Below are positions 1 to 7,066 of a DNA stretch of 14,388 bases, in pieces (within the stretch, counting starts at the first letter, position 1; every line of letters starts with the position of its first letter). The position numbers and the translations under genes are program-made. Source of the stretch: Candidatus Methanomethylophilaceae archaeon (GTDB taxonomy: Archaea > Thermoplasmatota > Thermoplasmata > Methanomassiliicoccales > Methanomethylophilaceae); contig JAEDGA010000029.1 in NCBI GenBank assembly GCA_016297775.1, positions 1-14,388 of the forward strand, in the 5' to 3' direction. The notes under the pieces were generated by a model. The model did not search any database. It saw nothing but the letters and a program-made list of their open reading frames with translations, and was not told the origin of the DNA.

Positions 1-921
1 ATCCACACGGTATGTGGAGATCGTACCAAGATAGGAAGCTTCCAGCACCAACCCTGCGAACATGCCCCTCGGAGTGCACATCGCTGCCTGAGGATGCATC
101 ATCAACATGATGTCCCTGTCCTGCGGCTCTATCGTGTCCAGATCGAACTCCGCCAACCTGGTACATACGGTACGACCCCTCTGCGTACCCGGCATGGCGT
201 TCTTCCATCCGAAGAAGATGGCCGTCTCATATGAATTGGGACGGTGGTAGAACTCGTTGGGTTCGGAGCACTGCAGTATGCGACCGTTCGACATCAATGC
301 GATCCTATCGGCTATCGCCACGGCCTCCTGTTGATCGTGTGTGACGAATATGACGGTCTGACCGATCTCCTTACAAATCGCCCTGAGGTTGTTACGTAGA
401 CTTATCCTCAATTCAGCGTCCAATGCGCTGAACGGTTCGTCCAACAACAATAACTTAGGCTTGGTTATCAACGCCCTCGCCAACGATACCCTCTGTTCCT
501 GACCGCCCGACAGCTGTCTCGGATACCTCTCCGCCAGATATCTCAGATCCACTAGGTCCAACATACGGTCGGTCTCTGCATCCAGTTCCTTACCCTTCAG
601 GACACCGTTTATGCGTGGGGCGTAGTTGACGTTCCTGCGAACGTCCATGTTGGGGAACAGGTACGCCTTCTGGAACACCATGGACACGGGCCTCCTCTCA
701 GGAGACATACTGTCCATACGCTCACCATCGAGGGTCACAGTACCGGCATCCTGTGAGTCGAGACCGGCTATTATCCTCAGCAAGGTGCTCTTTCCGCATC
801 CGGAGGGACCGAGTATGACCATGATCTCCCCCTTCTCCATCTCCAGGTCCAATCCCTCAAGACATGGGATACCGGAACCGTCATACGTCTTCTCTATGTT
901 CTTGATCTCAAGGAAGCTCAT
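1..921 (-). CDS. ABC transporter ATP-binding protein (partial, C-terminus off the window)
   Basis: Nucleotide-binding subunit of an importer, acting on the cytoplasmic face of the membrane. The frame is open from ATG at 921 to base 1, giving 307 residues. In order it shows Walker A GPSGCGKST (about residue 44), a Q-loop in VFQKAYLFPNM, the signature LSGGQEQRVSL, Walker B LLLLDEP, a D-loop SALD, and the H-loop FVTHDQQEA. After these comes the beginning of a C-terminal regulatory (TOBE-like) region. This matches the spermidine/iron/thiamine-type importer ATPases, usually 330-380 residues, so roughly 30-70 residues lie outside the window. The ATG overlaps the TGA of the upstream permease (ATGA), and a GGAGGTGG ribosome site lies just before it. 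It is the last visible gene of the operon. Confidence 0.93.
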   Translation of the reverse strand, partial: MSFLEIKNIEKTYDGSGIPCLEGLDLEMEKGEIMVILGPSGCGKSTLLRIIAGLDSQDAGTVTLDGERMDSMSPERRPVSMVFQKAYLFPNMDVRRNVNYAPRINGVLKGKELDAETDRMLDLVDLRYLAERYPRQLSGGQEQRVSLARALITKPKLLLLDEPFSALDAELRISLRNNLRAICKEIGQTVIFVTHDQQEAVAIADRIALMSNGRILQCSEPNEFYHRPNSYETAIFFGWKNAMPGTQRGRTVCTRLAEFDLDTIEPQDRDIMLMMHPQAAMCTPRGMFAGLVLEASYLGTISTYRVD

Positions 922-1718
922 GTTCCACCTCCGGAGTTTATGTTGTCCGATCTGATTATGAAGGACGAGACCACCAGGAACAGCAATGACGGTGCGAAGA
1001 ACACTATCGCGGTCAGTGCCAATGTGTAGTACGTGACCGTCGATGAGGTCAACATCGGCATGATCATGGTGATCACGGTCTCGAGCGTGTTGGGTGAGAG
1101 CTCGTATGTCAACAGATACATCGACCACGACACCATGAAGGTGTACATGCATCCGACGATCAGACCTGATCTTATCCTCGGTAACGTCACATGCACGAAT
1201 GTGGACACCTTGTCCACACCGAGGGTGGCTGACTGTCTCTCGTAGTTCTCATCGAAGTTCTCGAACACCGATGAGAGTGTCAATATCATGTAAGGGAGAC
1301 AGAAAGTGATCTGTCCCAATACTATGGAGATGTACGATCTGTATATCCCCATCTCGATGAACACGGGTATCATGCCGAACACGACACAGATACCCGGTGT
1401 CAATGCAGGGAGGAGCACCACCATACGCAACAGGGTCTTCCCACGGAATTCCATGGTACCCAGGACCTTGGCGGGCAGGTATCCCAACACCAACGAACCA
1501 AGTGTTACCAACAGTGATAGCTCTACACTGTTCACCATAGCATCCATTATCGACGGTTGTGTGAAGTAATCCACCAACCTCCCGATGTCCGTGGATGAGG
1601 GGAACACATCGGGATAACGCCACGATCCAGCTGTGGCCCATCCGAACAGGATGATGATGGGGAACACGACCGTAACGGCCATGGCCCCCACTATGAACGA
1701 CCGGGGAACGGACCTCAC
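918..1718 (-). CDS. ABC transporter permease (second permease of the importer)
   Basis: Integral membrane subunit, 266 residues from a GTG start. It has about six hydrophobic segments (first near residues 7-29, last near 233-255). The cytoplasmic EAA-type loop near residues 159-180 reads YERQSATLGVDKVSTFVHVTLP and contacts the ATPase. The frame stays open upstream to 1901, but that part overlaps the first permease and has no membrane character. GTG at 1718 is chosen because it overlaps the preceding gene's TGA by 4 nt and has AGGAGG at 1727-1732, 8 nt upstream. It ends in ATGA, overlapping the ATPase start. Family: binding-protein-dependent permeases of the spermidine/iron/YnjC type. The substrate cannot be read from this subunit. 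Confidence 0.9.
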   Translation of the reverse strand: MRSVPRSFIVGAMAVTVVFPIIILFGWATAGSWRYPDVFPSSTDIGRLVDYFTQPSIMDAMVNSVELSLLVTLGSLVLGYLPAKVLGTMEFRGKTLLRMVVLLPALTPGICVVFGMIPVFIEMGIYRSYISIVLGQITFCLPYMILTLSSVFENFDENYERQSATLGVDKVSTFVHVTLPRIRSGLIVGCMYTFMVSWSMYLLTYELSPNTLETVITMIMPMLTSSTVTYYTLALTAIVFFAPSLLFLVVSSFIIRSDNINSGGGT

Positions 1719-2575
1719 ATCCTCTTCCTCCTGGTCACGTACAGATATATCGCGGACACGGAGATGGTCACGACAGCGATCACCAGTGCAGCTGCGAACG
1801 CCTCCGGCCTGCAATCGGGATTGTACGTATCGTAATATGTGTTGTAGACCAACATCGACAGTGTGGTCCTCCTGACCAACACGTTCGGTACCTCGTAACA
1901 TCCGAACGCGTATGCGAACACTATCATCGATGTGGAAACGACGGCGGGAAGGATCGCAGGGAGCGTGACATGGATGAATGTCCTGATCCTCCCCACACCC
2001 AAGGACCTGGACTGCAGTTCATAGTCACGTGACATAGACTGCAAAACGGCAAGAACGGCCATACCGACGAACGGTGTGAACTTCAACACGAACGAGAACA
2101 CCACACCGAACATGCTGTCCCCCTTGGCCAGGTCGGGGAACTCGAACCAATTGTCTATCCATCCCATCTGATAGCTCAATGCGGAGAACCATCCAGTGGG
2201 CGCTAACATCAGGATGACCATCGTGGCCATCGCTATATGGGGTATCGAGATGTTCGTTTGGAACAGGAACACGGAGATCCTCTTCCCGATGAACGTGTCA
2301 CGTAACGCCATCGCGATGATGACCGCCGATACCGCGGATATTAGGGTGGACAGTATCGCGAGTTCAGTGGAGAACAGGAACGCATTCACGAAACCCTCGT
2401 CCGACAGGAATCCGATGAACCTCTCGAAACCTATGAATTCGTCACCCCTGTGGACACTCGCTTCGATGGTCTCCAACAGGGGCCAGAAATAGAAGAGGAT
2501 CAGGATAGTGATGACCGGTAGGAATGCGAATACGATCCTCGTCCTGCCATTCATCACTATCCCTTCGGGTTTCAC
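1715..2575 (-). CDS. ABC transporter permease (first permease of the importer)
   Basis: Integral membrane subunit, 286 residues from GTG at 2575. A hydrophobic segment at residues 12-31 is followed by several more (about 70-90, 105-125, 157-178, 211-228, 260-280). The EAA-type loop at about 185-206 reads YELQSRSLGVGRIRTFIHVTLP and is characteristic of importer permeases. The start codon GTG overlaps the TGA of the binding-protein gene (GTGA). An ATG eight codons in (2554) is an alternative and would still keep the first membrane segment. The gene ends at TGA 1717-1715, overlapping the GTG of the second permease. In E. coli the related YnjC is one fused double permease; here the two halves are separate genes. 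Nothing looks broken. Confidence 0.9.
   Translation of the reverse strand: MKPEGIVMNGRTRIVFAFLPVITILILFYFWPLLETIEASVHRGDEFIGFERFIGFLSDEGFVNAFLFSTELAILSTLISAVSAVIIAMALRDTFIGKRISVFLFQTNISIPHIAMATMVILMLAPTGWFSALSYQMGWIDNWFEFPDLAKGDSMFGVVFSFVLKFTPFVGMAVLAVLQSMSRDYELQSRSLGVGRIRTFIHVTLPAILPAVVSTSMIVFAYAFGCYEVPNVLVRRTTLSMLVYNTYYDTYNPDCRPEAFAAALVIAVVTISVSAIYLYVTRRKRM
1727..1732 (-). promoter_or_regulatory. Ribosome binding site AGGAGG deciding a GTG start
   Basis: The minus strand reads AGGAGG, followed by 8 nt and then GTG at 1718. It lies inside the 3' end of the first permease gene. It supports GTG 1718 over the upstream ATG of the longer open frame and fits translational coupling of the two permeases. 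Confidence 0.75.
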
Positions 2576-4248
2576 CAGTCCTCGGACTCCTCGACCCAGT
2601 TGGCCGTGAAGTACTTGACGTGACCGGTCAACATGGCGACAACGGTGACCTCATCGAGCCTCTGGGGAGAGAGGTACATGGACATGTCGTCGAGAACGTC
2701 CTCGAAGTATACCTCGTTGACGGTCATGGTACCGCCCTTCACGGTCTTGGTGGTATCGATGTTGAATCCGTTACCGGTCTCACTGTACCATCTGATCTGT
2801 TCCTCGGGACTCAGTAATGCGTTTATGACGACCATCGCAGCGGACTTGTGGGAGGAGTTCTCGGGGATGAAGATGTAGTAGTCGCTGGAACATCCGGTGT
2901 CCATGGAGTACACACCCGCATTGTAGTCGTACTGGAGTCCGGGTCCGACCCTCGCATCGATGGAGGTGACGGTGGACATGGCGACCATGACCGTAGCGTC
3001 GCTGAAGTCCTTATCGGTGTCGTTGTTACCGACGATGAGGCCGTTGTATGCGACGATCGTGTCGGTGTTCTGGTACTTTGACTCGTTGCTCCAGACGTGC
3101 ACGTAGGGATCGAGATCCTCGAGGTACTCGTAGACGTATCCGAACGCGTTCTTGTAGGATGCATCGGAATCCACGTCGGCGAGTGCTGCGTTGACGGCCG
3201 CGATGTTAGCTGCCTTGTCCTCGGCGACCTTCCATCCGGTCCTGTTCTCGTTCCAGGTAAGCTCATAGATGGCCGCCTGTGTGAGGAGGTTGGTGTGGAA
3301 GACCGCACCACCGTTGGTGGGTGCGGGGTAACCGAACTGCTTGGGATAGATTTTGACCCATTCTGCAAGGTCCTTGAAGTTGTCGGCGATACCGTACTTG
3401 AGGACTCCCTTGACAGAGCCATCGTTGGCGGCCTTGATGACGCTCCTGACGGTGTCGATGTCGTAGGTGGGTGCACCATCCATTGCATCCAGGAGATCGG
3501 ATGTGGACTCCACACCGCTGACCGCGATGACGGGGGAACCGGCAGTATAGTCATCTGACGCATCGGATGTTGCGGGACCGACCTTCAGGAATCCGTCCAC
3601 GGTACCGTTCTCGTAGAGAACGACACAGTTGTAAGGGATGTCGATGACATTTCCACCGATAGTCTCGGTCATGACATTGAAGTCCTTGTTGTAGACCAAC
3701 ATTGTCTGTCCGTTGCTGAAGTTCGCAGCGGAACCAGTGACGTATCCGCTGTACATACCGGAGATCATCTGCTCGCTGTTGGATTTGAGATAGTAGGAGT
3801 TGGGAAGTTTGGAGACCCAGGAACTTCCGTCCTTGACATCGTCGAACACATAGCTGTAGTCACCTGCGGAGTTCTTCATCGCACCGTATGCACTGGTGTC
3901 TCCCCAGATGAGGTCGAATGTACCGTTCTCCGTCTGTCCGGCCTCCATCTCCGCGACTGCGGTTGCAGCTGCGGCAGGACCGTACGACTTAGCAGTGACG
4001 GTGATACCGTAATCGTTGCTCATACGCTGAACGAACTTAGGGAACCAGACCTGTACCGCGGGATCCGCTGTGTAGAATCCCATCGTTATGGTCTGACCCT
4101 CTGCGTCCTCAAGGATCTCCGACCAAGTCATATCCATGACATTGTCGGCACCCCCGTCATTATCGTTCATATTGATGATGACGACTGAACCTGCCACAGC
4201 GATCAGGACAGCTGCGACACAAATAGTCACGATCTGTGTAGTATTCAT
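2572..4248 (-). CDS. ABC importer substrate-binding protein, YnjB-like
   Basis: Extracytoplasmic ligand-binding subunit of the four-gene importer, 558 residues. Residues 5-27 form one hydrophobic segment without a lipobox cysteine, which suggests a signal/anchor tethering it to the outer face of the membrane. The N-terminal lobe includes a segment near 80-126 (YGITVTAKSYG, then FDLIWGDTSAYGAMKN). A YPAP motif sits at 307-310 in the context EWVKIYPKQFGYPAP. As I recall the family, both resemble E. coli YnjB (COG4134), whose substrate is unsettled. YnjB is about 390 residues, so this protein is markedly longer; roughly 90-100 extra residues sit between MLVYNKDFN (183-191) and the YPAP block. 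The start ATG has AGAGGG at 4260-4255, six nt upstream. A general spermidine/iron-type binding protein is the fallback call. Confidence 0.85.
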   Translation of the reverse strand: MNTTQIVTICVAAVLIAVAGSVVIINMNDNDGGADNVMDMTWSEILEDAEGQTITMGFYTADPAVQVWFPKFVQRMSNDYGITVTAKSYGPAAAATAVAEMEAGQTENGTFDLIWGDTSAYGAMKNSAGDYSYVFDDVKDGSSWVSKLPNSYYLKSNSEQMISGMYSGYVTGSAANFSNGQTMLVYNKDFNVMTETIGGNVIDIPYNCVVLYENGTVDGFLKVGPATSDASDDYTAGSPVIAVSGVESTSDLLDAMDGAPTYDIDTVRSVIKAANDGSVKGVLKYGIADNFKDLAEWVKIYPKQFGYPAPTNGGAVFHTNLLTQAAIYELTWNENRTGWKVAEDKAANIAAVNAALADVDSDASYKNAFGYVYEYLEDLDPYVHVWSNESKYQNTDTIVAYNGLIVGNNDTDKDFSDATVMVAMSTVTSIDARVGPGLQYDYNAGVYSMDTGCSSDYYIFIPENSSHKSAAMVVINALLSPEEQIRWYSETGNGFNIDTTKTVKGGTMTVNEVYFEDVLDDMSMYLSPQRLDEVTVVAMLTGHVKYFTANWVEESEDW

Positions 4249-4288
4249 GATGTACCCTCTGAAAGGTGATATTGTAATTCACATTAGA

Positions 4289-4308
4289 ATATATTAATTT
4301 AGTCTAAA
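4289..4308 (-). promoter_or_regulatory. Promoter of the ABC operon with overlapping palindromic operator candidate
   Basis: On the minus strand TTAATATAT (4297-4289) is a good archaeal TATA element. It predicts transcription starting near 4268, a leader of about 20 nt that carries AGAGGG before the ATG at 4248. Directly abutting its upstream side, where TFB would bind, is TTTAGACTAAA (4308-4298), a perfect 5-bp-arm palindrome. TTAG/CTAA half-sites are typical of DtxR/IdeR-type metal regulators, so metal-responsive repression is possible. That is inference; no regulator gene is in the window. Confidence 0.55.
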
Positions 4309-4325
4309 ATAAAATAATAGTTAGA

Positions 4326-4334
4326 TTAATATAA
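4326..4334 (+). promoter_or_regulatory. TATA element of the peroxiredoxin/URO-D-like operon
   Basis: TTAATATAA is centred about 27 nt upstream of ATG 4357. There is no Shine-Dalgarno sequence between them (AT-rich, TAAATAATTTC before ATG), so transcription probably starts at or next to the ATG, giving a leaderless mRNA. The element lies between TTAGA (4321-4325) and TCTAA (4344-4348), a loose inverted pair similar to one on the other side of this divergent region. Confidence 0.5.
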
Positions 4335-4356
4335 TATAGAATTTCTAAATAATTTC

Positions 4357-4836
4357 ATGAGTATGTACGAGGTCGGAGACATCGTGGAGGATTTCGAACT
4401 ACAGTCCACGAACGGCACATACAGATTATCTGACAGGGTGAAGGATAACTATGCCCTGCTCTACTTCTACGTGGTCAATTTCGGAAAGACCTGCACCGAT
4501 TACATGGCGATCATGAACGAACGCCTCCCCGACCTTCAGAGGAGGAAAGTGGAACTCGTGCACATCAATCCCGATACGGTGGAGAACCACAGGGATTGGA
4601 TGAGGAGCACCGCATCCCTGTACGAACACCTCTCCGATGCCGGACAGAAGGTGAGCAGGGACTTCGATTGCATCATCACCGACTCCCCCAACGACAAGAT
4701 CATCGGTATGACCAACCGCGCGTTCTTCCTCATAGACAGGGACCTGAGGATCAGATACTGTTGGAGGGCCGACGTACCCCACGATACGGTACCCTTCGAC
4801 GAACTGCTGTCGAGGATCGACGAGGCCCTCTCATGA
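4357..4836 (+). CDS. Peroxiredoxin-like (AhpC/TSA, thioredoxin-fold) protein
   Basis: Thioredoxin-fold protein of 159 residues, the normal length for a small BCP/AhpC-type peroxiredoxin, probably cytoplasmic. It opens with the family pattern VGDIVEDFELQSTNGTYRLSD (strand and hairpin, residues 6-26). Next come the hydrophobic strand ALLYFYVV and Cys46 in FGKTCTDYM, at the position of the peroxidatic cysteine. RAFFLIDRDLRIRY (121-134) matches the typical late block with the conserved arginine. The usual PxxxTxxC context is absent: Pro is replaced by Val39 and the Thr by Gly43, so peroxidase activity is uncertain. Other cysteines are Cys105 and Cys135, the latter a possible resolving residue. 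Its TGA overlaps the next ATG (ATGA), so it is cotranscribed with the URO-D-like gene. The start follows a TATA element at leaderless distance. Confidence 0.8.
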   Translation: MSMYEVGDIVEDFELQSTNGTYRLSDRVKDNYALLYFYVVNFGKTCTDYMAIMNERLPDLQRRKVELVHINPDTVENHRDWMRSTASLYEHLSDAGQKVSRDFDCIITDSPNDKIIGMTNRAFFLIDRDLRIRYCWRADVPHDTVPFDELLSRIDEALS

Positions 4837-5861
4837 GTGGGCAGGACATACTCTCCCGTATCGAGGGGGAGGAGGTCCCCGGTATCCCGAGTTTCCTGTA
4901 CGACACATCCCTTGGAACGTACTTCGCGGACATAGACGTCCGTGACATCTACAGGAACGGATTCGATGCGGAACTGTCCGCCAGATCGATCTCCGCCTCA
5001 AGGAAGGCATTGGGACACGACGGCGTGATAGGATCCCTCCTATGCACGGACTGCAGGGCGTTCGGTGCGGAGTACACGTACTTCATGGACAGACAGCCGA
5101 TGATGGTGAAGCCCGCATTCTCCGACCCTTCGGCGCTCTACGAACATTCACCCAACGATATGGATACGGGATCCATGGACGAATGCATGAGATCGTACAC
5201 ATTGGTGAGGGAATACGAACCCGATGCGGCGATCGTAGCTACCATCCCCTCCGTACTGCTGATGGCGGCCACCAACCGCGGTGTCGAGGCGTTGTTGATG
5301 GACATGATGGTCGATACCGATTATCTCAGGGACCTCATGATATTCTCCAAGGACGTAGTGGAATACGTCTCCGACCGTATGTTCAACGAGGCCGGTCCGG
5401 ACCTGGTCGTCATCCCCGGTGCATATGACAACATAGACCTCCTCGGTGAGGAATCCCTGACGGACGTGAGCCTACCGGATCTGAAATGGCTGTACGACAG
5501 ATGCAACGGGAACGGTCTCGATGTCATCCTCCATCCGCACGGAGTGCTCACATCCGAAACAGGGAGGAGGACATTGGACCTGTTCATCGATATCGGATTC
5601 GAATGTATCTATTACGGTGAGTACAACGACCATCGCACCATGGGCGAACTGTGCGATGGACGCACCGCATGTATGGGCGGCATAGATTCCGCCACCACCA
5701 TCTTCCTCGGTCCCGACGAGAGGGTGGTGAAGGACACCACGGACGTGTTGGATGCCATGCGCGACAGGAGGTTCATCTACTCATGCTCATGCTCCGTGGA
5801 CAGGGGGCTCGATCCTGATCGTATGAGGCTCATGATGGATACGGTCAGAGAATATCGCTGA
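4833..5861 (+). CDS. URO-D / MtbA-like cobamide methyltransferase-family protein
   Basis: TIM-barrel protein of 342 residues in the uroporphyrinogen decarboxylase superfamily, closest in layout to methylcobamide:coenzyme M methyltransferases (MtaA/MtbA). Those use a zinc ion held by HxC plus a distant Cys. Here the corresponding strand reads ILHPHG (His234, His236), so the middle ligand looks like His in place of Cys. A C-terminal SCSCSV (Cys318, Cys320) can supply the last ligand. The MGGID motif at 281-285 with FLGPDERVVKD matches the late barrel block of the family, and GLDPDRM follows. An in-frame open stretch upstream belongs to a shadow frame of the peroxiredoxin gene; ATG 4833 overlaps that gene's TGA. 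Function is not assigned: methyl transfer from a corrinoid protein is possible, and so is a degenerate paralog. No corrinoid protein gene is adjacent. Confidence 0.75.
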   Translation: MSGQDILSRIEGEEVPGIPSFLYDTSLGTYFADIDVRDIYRNGFDAELSARSISASRKALGHDGVIGSLLCTDCRAFGAEYTYFMDRQPMMVKPAFSDPSALYEHSPNDMDTGSMDECMRSYTLVREYEPDAAIVATIPSVLLMAATNRGVEALLMDMMVDTDYLRDLMIFSKDVVEYVSDRMFNEAGPDLVVIPGAYDNIDLLGEESLTDVSLPDLKWLYDRCNGNGLDVILHPHGVLTSETGRRTLDLFIDIGFECIYYGEYNDHRTMGELCDGRTACMGGIDSATTIFLGPDERVVKDTTDVLDAMRDRRFIYSCSCSVDRGLDPDRMRLMMDTVREYR

Positions 5862-5918
5862 TATCGTACCGACATGTCCTTCTACATCCAATTGTACGTG
5901 ATATCGGGAGACCCACAG

Positions 5919-5928
5919 ATACCTTAAT
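5919..5928 (+). promoter_or_regulatory. TATA-like element of the alcohol dehydrogenase gene
   Basis: ATACCTTAAT is centred about 29 nt upstream of ATG 5953. The bases directly before the ATG (CCCATCCGT) carry no Shine-Dalgarno sequence. Together these suggest a leaderless transcript separate from the upstream operon. The element is imperfect, so the call is moderate. The 91-nt gap 5862-5952 holds nothing else that I see. Confidence 0.4.
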
Positions 5929-5952
5929 CCCGAAGGATACCATCCCATCCGT

Positions 5953-6990
5953 ATGTACTCGGTCGTCTTCAAAGGGAAGGGAGACATGGTCTCGGAGGAC
6001 CGCCCCAAGCCAACAGTCATTGACTCCAAGGACGCGGTGGTGAAGGTCACCCTCACATCCATCTGCTCCAGCGACCTGCACATCCTGGAAGGTCATGTCC
6101 CACGTGCCAGGAACGGCATCGTCATCGGACATGAGGCGGTGGGCATCGTGGAATCCGTCGGATCCGACGTCTCGAAGTTCAAGAGGGGCGACAGGGTCAC
6201 CATCAACGTCGAGACCTTCTGTAACGACTGCTTCTACTGTGAGAGGGGATTCGTCAACAACTGTACCGATGTCAACGGAGGTTGGGCATTGGGCTGTCGC
6301 ATCGACGGATGCCAAGCCGAGTACGTCAGGGTACCGTACGCGGACAACTGTCTGAACCACATCCCTGACGGTGTGACCGACAGACAGGCCCTCTTCACCG
6401 GGGACATACTGTCCACGGGATACTGGGCAGCGGACATCTCGAGGATACAGGAAGGGGATGTTGTAGCGATCATAGGTGCAGGTCCGACCGGATTGTGTTC
6501 TGCGATCTGTGCAAGACTCTACGGACCGTCGAAGATAGTTATGATCGACGTCATAGGATCGCGTCTCGAATTCGCCAAGGAACATGGTATCGGAGACATA
6601 CACCTCAATCCCAACGATGTGGATGTCGAATCCTATATCCGTGACATCAACGGAAGGGGCGCGGACGTTGTCATGGAAGTTGCAGGTGGAAAGGACACCT
6701 TCCAGACCGCATGGAGAATAGCGAGACCCAACGCGACCGTGTGCGTCGTCGCACTCTACAATGAACCGCAATCGATCCCACTTCCGGACATGTACGGCAA
6801 GAACCTGACGTTCATCACCGGCGGAGTGGATGCATCGAAGTGCGATGAGATTCTGAAACACATATCCTCAGGGGACATCGACACAGAACCCCTGATCACC
6901 CATACGTTCCCGCTGAAGGAATGGAAGAAGGGGTACGAACTGTTCTCATCCAGGGCGGACGGTGTCATCAAGGTCGCATTGGAACCTTGA
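5953..6990 (+). CDS. Zinc-dependent alcohol dehydrogenase (medium-chain family)
   Basis: Soluble NAD(P)-dependent oxidoreductase of 345 residues, normal length. The catalytic zinc site is visible as Cys38 (in SICSSDLH), His60-Glu61 (in IGHEAVG) and Asp151. The structural zinc site is complete: Cys90, Cys93, Cys96 and Cys104. The Rossmann nucleotide loop is GAGPTG (175-180). Asp199 at the end of the following strand favours NAD over NADP. Overall pattern (CSSDLH, GHEAVG, LSTGYWAAD) resembles clostridial and thermophilic secondary alcohol dehydrogenases and related threonine/sorbitol dehydrogenases. The substrate cannot be fixed. In a methanogen it could oxidise an alcohol or reduce an aldehyde. 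It sits downstream of the URO-D-like gene in the same direction but appears to have its own promoter. Confidence 0.92.
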   Translation: MYSVVFKGKGDMVSEDRPKPTVIDSKDAVVKVTLTSICSSDLHILEGHVPRARNGIVIGHEAVGIVESVGSDVSKFKRGDRVTINVETFCNDCFYCERGFVNNCTDVNGGWALGCRIDGCQAEYVRVPYADNCLNHIPDGVTDRQALFTGDILSTGYWAADISRIQEGDVVAIIGAGPTGLCSAICARLYGPSKIVMIDVIGSRLEFAKEHGIGDIHLNPNDVDVESYIRDINGRGADVVMEVAGGKDTFQTAWRIARPNATVCVVALYNEPQSIPLPDMYGKNLTFITGGVDASKCDEILKHISSGDIDTEPLITHTFPLKEWKKGYELFSSRADGVIKVALEP

Positions 6991-7030
6991 ATACGTCTAC
7001 ATTGTGAGTTCACTACTCTGTATTAGAAAC

Positions 7031-7056
7031 GGATGGGGCAGGAATGTGCCCCATCC
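7031..7056. terminator. Perfect hairpin between convergent genes
   Basis: GGATGGGGCA, a six-base loop GGAATG and TGCCCCATCC form a perfect 10-bp stem. It lies between the stop of the alcohol dehydrogenase (6990) and the end of the YgiQ gene (7067). On the plus strand GGTTTTAT follows a few bases later; on the minus strand GTTTCT follows. A bidirectional terminator or 3'-end stabilising hairpin is the simplest reading. Archaeal termination relies mainly on U-tracts, and these are short here. Confidence 0.6.
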
Positions 7057-7066
7057 GAATATGGTT

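Noticed and set aside
2823..3563. 246-residue minus-strand open frame
   Set aside because: It lies entirely within the binding-protein gene in another frame. Its composition is Ser/Thr/Pro/Arg-rich, typical of a GC-rich shadow frame, with no domain and no start signal.
5845..6861. 338-residue minus-strand open frame opposite the alcohol dehydrogenase
   Set aside because: It is antisense to a gene with complete catalytic motifs, has no recognisable fold and is rich in scattered Cys, Val and Asp. It is a shadow of biased codon use.
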